From assembly GCA_017421045.1 (NCBI GenBank), contig JAFQMC010000028.1, positions 1-37,977 on the forward strand: a DNA stretch of 37,977 nt, in the 5' to 3' direction. The stretch comes from Clostridia bacterium (GTDB lineage Bacteria; Bacillota; Clostridia; Oscillospirales; Acutalibacteraceae). This document shows, one piece after another, positions 33,094 to 37,977 of this stretch (position 1 is its first letter; each line of letters starts with the position of its first letter). The position numbers and the translations under genes were made by a program. The notes beneath the pieces were generated by a model that saw nothing but the letters and a program-made list of their open reading frames with translations, was not told where the DNA came from and ran no database searches.

Positions 33094-34110
33094 ATGGCAA
33101 AAAGCTCACGTCAGAAGCAGAAACTTCTGTATATACTCAAGATGCTTATGGAGCAGACCGACGAAAACCACGGCCTCACCGTTGCACAGATAATCGAACA
33201 GCTTTCGGACATGGGTATTCCTGCTGAGCGAAAGAGCGTGTACGATGATCTGGAGGTGCTGGAGCAGTTCGGCAGAGACTGCGGATATGAGATTATCCGC
33301 AACAAGACAAACACCACTGTTTATTACATAGGCAGACGGCAGTTCCAGCTTGTAGAGTTGAAGCTGTTGGTGGATTCAATCCAGAGCAGTAAGTTCATTA
33401 CCCTGAAGAAATCCCACGAGCTTATCAGCAAGGTGGAGTCTCTTGCATCTGTTCATGAGGGCAAACAGCTCCAGAGGCAGGTCTATGTATCCAATCGCGT
33501 CAAGAATCCCACGGAGACCATATACTATGCAGTCAACAGCATCCACGAAGCCATCTCTCAGGACAAGAAGATAACATTTTTCTATACCGAGTGGGCAATG
33601 GGCGGTGCAGGCGAGAAGATTTACAAGCGCCGCAGACGTGACGGAAATCGTTACAGCGTTTCTCCCTGGGCGCTAACCTGGGATGACGAGAACTACTATC
33701 TGGTAGCTTTCGATGATGAAGCGCAGGCTATCCGCCACTACCGCGTCGATAAAATGGAGAGAGTTGAAATATCCGATGCTGCGCGAGACGGCAGGGATGT
33801 GTTTGACAAATTCGATATGGCGCTTTATTCAAAGAGCGTGTTCGGAATGTTCGGCGGTGAGCTGACTACGGTAAAACTCCGCTTTCACAAAAGTATGATT
33901 GGCGTGGTGGCAGATCGTTTTGGAAAAAACGCCTGCGTGGTAGAGGACGGCGATGAGCATTTTACTCTGGATGTGAATGTGGCGTTGAGTCCTCAGTTCT
34001 TCGGTTGGCTGTTCGGTCTTTCAGACAAGGTGCAGATAATTGCACCCGACACAGCGGTCGGAATGTATAAGGAAGAGCTTGAGCGAATAGTGCAGATGTA
34101 CAACCGCTGA
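33094..34110 (+). CDS. WYL-domain transcriptional regulator
   Basis: A 338-aa protein. An N-terminal winged helix (about residues 8-75, LTVAQIIEQLSDMGIPAERK and SVYDDLEVLEQFG) is followed by a WYL domain (about 155-225; KITFFYTEW, RYSVSPWALTWDDENYYLVA, RHYRVDKM) and a WCX C-terminal extension. WYL domains bind nucleic acid or nucleotide ligands and control various stress and defence genes. The ATG at 33094 has correct spacing to AAGGAG; an ATG three codons upstream overlaps that site. No defence genes are adjacent. Target unknown. Confidence 0.92.
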   Translation: MAKSSRQKQKLLYILKMLMEQTDENHGLTVAQIIEQLSDMGIPAERKSVYDDLEVLEQFGRDCGYEIIRNKTNTTVYYIGRRQFQLVELKLLVDSIQSSKFITLKKSHELISKVESLASVHEGKQLQRQVYVSNRVKNPTETIYYAVNSIHEAISQDKKITFFYTEWAMGGAGEKIYKRRRRDGNRYSVSPWALTWDDENYYLVAFDDEAQAIRHYRVDKMERVEISDAARDGRDVFDKFDMALYSKSVFGMFGGELTTVKLRFHKSMIGVVADRFGKNACVVEDGDEHFTLDVNVALSPQFFGWLFGLSDKVQIIAPDTAVGMYKEELERIVQMYNR

Positions 34111-34200
34111 TACGTAGAAAACTCTGTATTTCCACGGCGAATCACTGTCCTGATTAATGGACACCCCTTCTTGTAGAATTAAATACAAGGAGGAGATAAT

Positions 34201-34386
34201 ATGCTTAATTTTTGTATTTTTGTTTTTGTTTTTTACGCACTGTTTGCTATTGTAAAAATGCTTTTTGCATACGGAGTCGGAAAGCTCCCCTTTGCAAAGC
34301 AGTGCAGAAGGAGACCTCGTTATGAAAAGAATCGTGCTGGCATCAGCCTCACCTCGTCGCAGGGAGCTGATAAAGCTTATTTCTGA
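34201..34386 (+). CDS. Possible small membrane protein overlapping maf
   Basis: A 61-codon frame with an excellent AAGGAGGAG site before the ATG. Residues 2-27 are one hydrophobic helix (LNFCIFVFVFYALFAIVKML), followed by a basic stretch. Its 3' third overlaps the start of maf by 65 nt in another frame. Either it is a genuine short membrane protein translated ahead of maf, or a leader peptide. Composition of the overlapping part is driven by maf, so only the first 40 codons are informative. Confidence 0.45.
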   Translation: MLNFCIFVFVFYALFAIVKMLFAYGVGKLPFAKQCRRRPRYEKNRAGISLTSSQGADKAYF

Positions 34387-34885
34387 CAATGTAATCTGCG
34401 TGACCTCGGGCGAGGACGAGAACCTGCCCGAGGGTCTTGCTGTGTCTGAGATTCCCGAGTATCTTGCACGTCTGAAGGCATCAAGCGTCGCAAGGGAATA
34501 TCCCGATGACATTGTTATCGGAAGCGATACGGTGGTTATACTTGACGGCAGACTTTTGTCAAAGCCTGCATCCGAGGAAGATGCATTTCAGAAGCTCAGC
34601 ACTCTCAGCGGCAGAACCCATCAGGTAATAACAGGATGTTGCATTGTTCACGGCGACAAGACCCTGACTTTCAGCGAGACAACAGAGGTTGAGTTTTTGG
34701 AGCTTTCTGCTCAGGAGATAAATGACTATATTGCCACAGGCGAGCCGATGGACAAAGCCGGTGCCTACGGAATACAGGGCAGGGGCGCCTTGTTTGTAAA
34801 GGGCATTAAGGGAGACTACTTCAACGTGGTGGGTCTTCCTGTTGCAGGTCTTAAAAGACAGATTGAAGGCTTTTGCAAGGAGTGA
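34322..34885 (+). CDS. maf: Maf-like nucleotide pyrophosphatase
   Basis: A 187-aa Maf/Ham1-superfamily protein that hydrolyses non-canonical or modified nucleoside triphosphates to monophosphates. The N-terminus KRIVLASASPRRRELIKL is the family signature; SDTVV, KPASEEDAFQKLSTLSGRTH and GEPMDKAGAYGIQGRGALFV are further hallmarks. The ATG at 34322 follows AAGGAGACC. The lipid-kinase gene starts 10 nt after its stop, so they are cotranscribed. Confidence 0.95.
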   Translation: MKRIVLASASPRRRELIKLISDNVICVTSGEDENLPEGLAVSEIPEYLARLKASSVAREYPDDIVIGSDTVVILDGRLLSKPASEEDAFQKLSTLSGRTHQVITGCCIVHGDKTLTFSETTEVEFLELSAQEINDYIATGEPMDKAGAYGIQGRGALFVKGIKGDYFNVVGLPVAGLKRQIEGFCKE

Positions 34886-34894
34886 GCAGAAACT

Positions 34895-35812
34895 ATGAGA
34901 CATGTGTTTATAATTAATCCTACGGCAGGTAAAGTCAATAAGACCGAAGAGCTTACAAAACAGATAGAGGCATTATCGTCATCAGAGTCAGTGGAGATTC
35001 TCATTACCGAGGGAGTAGGAGACGCAACGGCAAAAGCAAGAAATATAGCCGAAAGCGGCGAAGAAGTCCGTATATATGCTTGCGGTGGCGACGGAACCGC
35101 CAACGAAGTGCTCACGGGAATCGCAGGGCACGACAACTGCGCCCTGGGAATTATCCCCATAGGTTCAGGCAATGATTTTGTCCGTGCTATGGACAACTTC
35201 AGCAGAGAGGATTTCCTTGACATCGGCAGAATGGTCAGAGGAACAGAGCGGAGAATAGACCTTATTGAGTGCGACGGTCGCTATTCCATGAATGTTTTTT
35301 CTGTGGGCTTTGACTGTGCCGTTGCCAATAACATGGAGAGGTTCAAGCGTCTGCCCTTAGTGGGAGGAAGTCTTGCCTACAAGATGTCTATTATTTACTG
35401 TCTGTTTTCAAAGCGCAAGCACCCTGTGAAAATTCACATAGACGGCGAGCCTTTCAGCAAGGCAACATTCAGAAAAACTACCCTTCTTGCCGTGGCAGGT
35501 AACGGAAAGTTTTACGGCGGAGGCATTAAGGCGGCACCTCTGGCAGACATGTCAGACGGCTATATGGATTTTATCCATGTGAACACCGTTTCGGTGCTGA
35601 AGTTTATAAGCGTTCTCGGCCAGTACATAAAGGGCAACCATGTAAACAACCCCAAGTATCCTTTTGTTACTTTCAAGCGCTGTAAGCGAATCAGATTTAT
35701 GGCAGAGGGTCCTCTGGATGTAAACTTTGACGGAGAAATCCACGTTATGAATAATCCGGAAATTTCAATTCAGCCCGGTGCACTTAGAATAATTGAGCCT
35801 GCAAAAGCGTAA
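34895..35812 (+). CDS. Diacylglycerol/lipid kinase family protein
   Basis: A 305-aa member of the DgkB/YegS lipid kinase family, which phosphorylates diacylglycerol or related lipids with ATP at the membrane. Motifs are FIINPTAGK (residues 5-13), the nucleotide-binding CGGDGTANEV near residue 65 and PIGSGNDFVRA near residue 90. The C-terminal domain includes NGKFYGGGIKAAPLADMSDG. Last gene of a short operon with maf. Substrate lipid not determinable from sequence. Confidence 0.92.
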   Translation: MRHVFIINPTAGKVNKTEELTKQIEALSSSESVEILITEGVGDATAKARNIAESGEEVRIYACGGDGTANEVLTGIAGHDNCALGIIPIGSGNDFVRAMDNFSREDFLDIGRMVRGTERRIDLIECDGRYSMNVFSVGFDCAVANNMERFKRLPLVGGSLAYKMSIIYCLFSKRKHPVKIHIDGEPFSKATFRKTTLLAVAGNGKFYGGGIKAAPLADMSDGYMDFIHVNTVSVLKFISVLGQYIKGNHVNNPKYPFVTFKRCKRIRFMAEGPLDVNFDGEIHVMNNPEISIQPGALRIIEPAKA

Positions 35813-35870
35813 AACCAAGATGTTCTTACCAAAAAAGTTGGGAAAAGTTTCTTTTTTTTCAGTTTTTTTG

Positions 35871-35900
35871 TTGACTTGTGGATTGGCAGTTTGCTATAAT
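35871..35900 (+). promoter_or_regulatory. Promoter of the leucine-rich-repeat dockerin gene (TTGACT-18-TATAAT)
   Basis: TTGACT at 35871-35876, 18-bp spacer, TATAAT at 35895-35900, about 50 bp before the gene. Confidence 0.78.
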
Positions 35901-35951
35901 AATTTTGGTTATACATATTTTTTCTAAAAATTCTATTAAGGAGATGTAGAT

Positions 35952-37094
35952 ATGAGAAAATATATGAAGATTTCAGCTCTTATTCTGGCAATGCTTATGG
36001 TGATGAGTTCCTTTGCTTTTACTGCAGGAGCAAGCAGTTTTATGGAACTTGGTGACGCAGACTGTGACGGTGTTATCACTGTTAAGGATGCAACCGCTAT
36101 CCAGAAGCACGCAGCAGCTATTGCACAGGTTGGCGACGAGTATGTTGCCGACGTAAACTATGACGACAGTGTCAATGTTAAGGATGCATCTGCCGTTCAG
36201 AAGTTTGTTGCAGGTCTCGGTGCTACAATCGAGGATGTTGCCGGCATAGATATGACAAACATCGTGTTCCCCGAGGAGCCTTCCAAAGGCACAGAGAACA
36301 CCGTAGCTGACTTCCTTTACGGTAAGAATTCCGACGGCACTATCAACATCATTGCTTACATAGGCAAGTCAAAGGACGTAACTGTTCCCGCAAAGATTGA
36401 CGGCAAAGCGGTAACAACTGTTGCAAAGTGTGCTTTCAGCACAGCACTGGATATGACAAGCCTTGGCGAAGAGGTACCTGCTCTTAACAGCGTATGGTTG
36501 CCTGACAGCATCACAAAAATTGCTGACGGCGCATTTGCATACCAGTATAATCTCACAGACCTGCGTCTGCCTGCAAATCTCAAAGAGATTCCCCAGTGTA
36601 TGGCACTTGACTGCCACTCCCTCAAGAACTTCGTAATTCCTGCTTCTGTTGAGAAGATCGGTTACGCAGCATTTGAGGATTGTCGCAAGATGACAGCATA
36701 CACCATCCCTGAGGGTTGCAAGACTATCGGCGCACAGGCTTTCAACCGTAACGACAGACTGGTTGTTATCAACCTTGACGGCGTTGAGACTATCGGCGAC
36801 TGGGCATTCTTCGAGTGCAACAATCTGGCTCCCGATATGAACCTTGCAAGCATCAAGACTCTGGGCACATCTTCTTTCCAGGCATGCAGAAGCCTTGAGA
36901 ACCTCACCATCGGCGAGGGTTGCAAGTCTATCCCCAACAGCTGCTTCAAGAACTGCTACAAGCTGAAGAATGTTGACCTTCCCGCAGGTCTTGCTTCCAT
37001 CGGCAATCTGGCATTTAAGGCTTGCTATCGCATCGAGAGCATCGACGTTCCTGCTTCCTGCACAGTAGCAGCAAACGCTTTCGATGGCAAGTAA
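35952..37094 (+). CDS. Secreted BspA-type leucine-rich-repeat protein with N-terminal dockerin
   Basis: A 380-aa exported protein. Residues 1-28 are a signal peptide. A dockerin comes directly after it (about 31-92; DADCDGVITVKDATAIQK and VNYDDSVNVKDASAVQK), which is unusual since most dockerins are C-terminal. From about residue 130 to the end are LRR_5 (BspA-like) repeats of about 23 residues, such as LPDSITKIADGAFAYQYNLT and IPASVEKIGYAAFEDCRKM. Such repeats mediate protein or surface binding. The start has AAGGAGATG at good spacing. The dockerin is of the KDATxIQK class, as in the trio at 9221-11304. Confidence 0.9.
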   Translation: MRKYMKISALILAMLMVMSSFAFTAGASSFMELGDADCDGVITVKDATAIQKHAAAIAQVGDEYVADVNYDDSVNVKDASAVQKFVAGLGATIEDVAGIDMTNIVFPEEPSKGTENTVADFLYGKNSDGTINIIAYIGKSKDVTVPAKIDGKAVTTVAKCAFSTALDMTSLGEEVPALNSVWLPDSITKIADGAFAYQYNLTDLRLPANLKEIPQCMALDCHSLKNFVIPASVEKIGYAAFEDCRKMTAYTIPEGCKTIGAQAFNRNDRLVVINLDGVETIGDWAFFECNNLAPDMNLASIKTLGTSSFQACRSLENLTIGEGCKSIPNSCFKNCYKLKNVDLPAGLASIGNLAFKACYRIESIDVPASCTVAANAFDGK

Positions 37095-37122
37095 TTAATA
37101 AGAATTATACATGAATCAAATC

Positions 37123-37160
37123 AACCGACCTTGAGTAAACACACTCAGGGTCGGTTTTGT
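37123..37160 (+). terminator. Terminator of the leucine-rich-repeat dockerin gene
   Basis: AACCGACCTTGAGT pairs with ACTCAGGGTCGGTT (one G-T pair), then TTG and T. Confidence 0.88.
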
Positions 37161-37175
37161 TATTATGTGGATTAG

Positions 37176-37191
37176 TTTAATAATTTACTTT
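37176..37191. repeat. 16-bp direct repeat, copy 1
   Basis: TTTAATAATTTACTTT, identical to 37698-37713. The gene remnant on the plus strand begins at this repeat. Confidence 0.8.
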
Positions 37192-37365
37192 GGCAATTCT
37201 CACTTTACCTCTTGGAATATCGTTGGGTATTAGTATAGGTATGACGTGTGGTTCCATTGCCAAAATATTTCTATGGGATTGTGTATTGGAGTAATGGGTG
37301 GTTTAATAATTGATTTGCTTGCTTTTGTTATTTTGTATTTAAGTGCGAACAAGAAAGATAAGTAA
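37184..37365 (+). pseudogene. Remnant of a small Gly-rich membrane protein gene
   Basis: Translating forward from the repeat gives a hydrophobic, Gly-zipper-like stretch (LPLGISLGISIGMTCGSIAK) that hits a frame change near 37270 and continues in another frame as GLCIGVMGGLIIDLLAFVIL to a stop at 37365. There is no start codon: an in-frame stop lies just before the repeat. This looks like the 3' part of a degraded gene. The family is not identified, and a chance AT-rich frame cannot be excluded. Confidence 0.45.
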
Positions 37366-37386
37366 ATTCCAATTTATAAAACTAAT

Positions 37387-37425
37387 AAAAGCTATGAGAG
37401 GTTTTTCTTACTCTCATAGCTTTTT
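37387..37425. terminator. Bidirectional terminator between the two gene remnants
   Basis: AAAAGCTATGAGAG pairs with CTCTCATAGCTTTT around a 10-nt loop, with A and T runs on both sides. Confidence 0.85.
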
Positions 37426-37430
37426 ATGCT

Positions 37431-37706
37431 TTATTGAGATAAGTGCATTCTGCCCTCGTGGTCGGTCTGATAGTCGCCTTCGAGAAGTATCTCGGAGATT
37501 GGCACGAACTCGTAGCCTGCATCCCGCACCGCATCAATAATCTGAGGCAGAGCTTCGGGGGTGTTCTTTGCACCGTTGTGCATCAGTATTATGCTTCCTG
37601 ATGTGAGTTTGCTTGTTATCCTTTCCACCATTTGTGCAGGGGATGGGTCTTTCCAGTCAAGAGAATCACTACTTGATACAAAAGTAAAGATGTCTGATTT
37701 AATAAT
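37431..37706 (-). pseudogene. 3' fragment of a polysaccharide deacetylase gene
   Basis: About 90 codons remain. The translation contains DSLDWKDPSPAQMVERI, then GSIILMHNGAKNTPEALPQI and YEFVPISEIL, which match the C-terminal third of NodB-fold polysaccharide deacetylases (the HN of the last motif is kept). The N-terminal catalytic Asp and the two metal His are absent. The homologous part stops at the 16-bp repeat (37698-37713), where an in-frame stop precedes it. A restart at the ATG at 37631 is possible but would not give a working enzyme. Confidence 0.8.
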
Positions 37707-37713
37707 TTACTTT
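37698..37713. repeat. 16-bp direct repeat, copy 2
   Basis: Second copy of TTTAATAATTTACTTT, 522 bp from copy 1. The 37706-37711 part is also the -35 of the next promoter. Confidence 0.8.
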
Positions 37714-37734
37714 ATAGGATAAGTGTAGTATAAT
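37706..37734 (+). promoter_or_regulatory. Promoter of the last gene (TTTACT-17-TATAAT)
   Basis: TTTACT at 37706-37711, 17-bp spacer, TATAAT at 37729-37734, 34 bp before the start codon. The -35 is supplied by the direct repeat. Confidence 0.72.
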
Positions 37735-37768
37735 CTAACCGATAAACTTGAATTTGGCGGAGATTTTT

Positions 37769-37977
37769 ATGAATAAAGAATGGGCAGAAATGAATAAGAC
37801 CTTACAGTTACAAATTAAGAGAAAAGACACTTTTGCAAAGGGTATTGATACATTATTAGAACTTCGCAGAAGCCTAATGGAACAAATTATGCAGTTTAAG
37901 ACTGAACTGTCAGATGCAGATTTTTGTGCTATGCCTTATATGAACGCTAAAGGTTATCATAACAAATCCATTGCGTA
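37769..37977 (+). CDS. Unidentified cytoplasmic protein, 5' part (possibly DinB-like)
   Basis: The first 69 codons of a gene cut by the window end. The visible part is helical and charged (NKTLQLQIKRKDTFAKGIDT, LLELRRSLMEQIMQFKTELS) and ends NAKGYHNKSIA. This resembles the first helices of small DinB-like four-helix proteins found in Clostridia, some of which are mislabelled as phage adapter proteins. The ribosome-binding site GGCGGAG is seven bases before ATG. Family assignment is tentative. Confidence 0.6.
   Translation, partial: MNKEWAEMNKTLQLQIKRKDTFAKGIDTLLELRRSLMEQIMQFKTELSDADFCAMPYMNAKGYHNKSIA

Noticed and set aside
1..37977. tRNA and rRNA genes
   Set aside because: No cloverleaf with a terminal CCA or conserved TPsiC box and no rRNA signature was noticed by eye on either strand; a dedicated search was not possible.

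Overview
The window reads as chromosomal DNA of a strictly anaerobic, cellulosome-type Ruminococcus-like bacterium (Clostridia, Oscillospiraceae). The evidence is seven dockerin domains and two cohesins, class III ribonucleotide reductase genes, DegV proteins, an AGCS amino-acid symporter, clostridial hydrophobic (ChW) repeats, strong AGGAGG ribosome-binding sites, and many promoters close to TTGACA-17-TATAAT. The genus is inferred from this gene content; no rRNA gene is present.

Layout. (1) 1-844: 5' part of nrdD (minus), with a promoter overlapped by two NrdR boxes. (2) 1.3-6.0 kb: a two-gene plus-strand operon encoding a 1017-aa secreted cysteine-peptidase/C-type-lectin protein with a dockerin and a 527-aa cohesin-linker-dockerin-cohesin mini-scaffoldin. 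(3) 6.1-7.8 kb: nrdG and an alpha/beta hydrolase with a Cys nucleophile (minus). (4) 8.0-8.9 kb: a DegV protein. (5) 9.2-11.3 kb: three tandem paralogous small secreted proteins, each an unrecognised ~100-aa domain plus a dockerin. (6) 11.4-20.0 kb: a divergent acyl/lipid biosynthesis locus. On the minus strand are a GT2-GtrA glycosyltransferase, an HSL-type esterase and an Sfp-type phosphopantetheinyl transferase. On the plus strand are an AMP-ligase fused to a carrier protein, two PlsC acyltransferases, a second AMP-ligase, a free acyl carrier protein and an LRAT-like protein. (7) 20.0-21.5 kb: MarR regulator plus a second DegV protein, with a perfect palindromic operator over the -35 box. 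(8) 21.6-25.3 kb: membrane-anchored hydrolase, DivIVA-like coiled-coil protein, lipoprotein, small orphan gene and an IS200-type element. (9) 25.6-29.1 kb: citrate synthase, HAD phosphatase, AGCS symporter. (10) 29.1-32.2 kb: a 939-aa NlpC/P60, C-type lectin, ChW and dockerin protein, divergent from a small XRE regulator, with two mirror-image operators between them. (11) 32.3-35.8 kb: histone-H1-like protein, WYL regulator, small membrane ORF, Maf, lipid kinase. (12) 36.0-37.1 kb: secreted leucine-rich-repeat protein with an N-terminal dockerin. (13) 37.2-37.98 kb: two broken gene remnants between 16-bp direct repeats, then the start of an unrecognised gene.

Two systems stand out. The first is a cohesin/dockerin network with no visible glycoside hydrolase: its parts are peptidase-like, lectin, ChW, leucine-rich-repeat and unknown domains, and two dockerin sequence classes coexist. 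The second is the acyl locus, which contains what is needed to activate fatty acids, load them on carrier proteins and transfer them to unknown acceptors, beside a MarR/DegV pair of the kind linked to fatty-acid sensing and uptake. Both functional readings are inferred from domain content.
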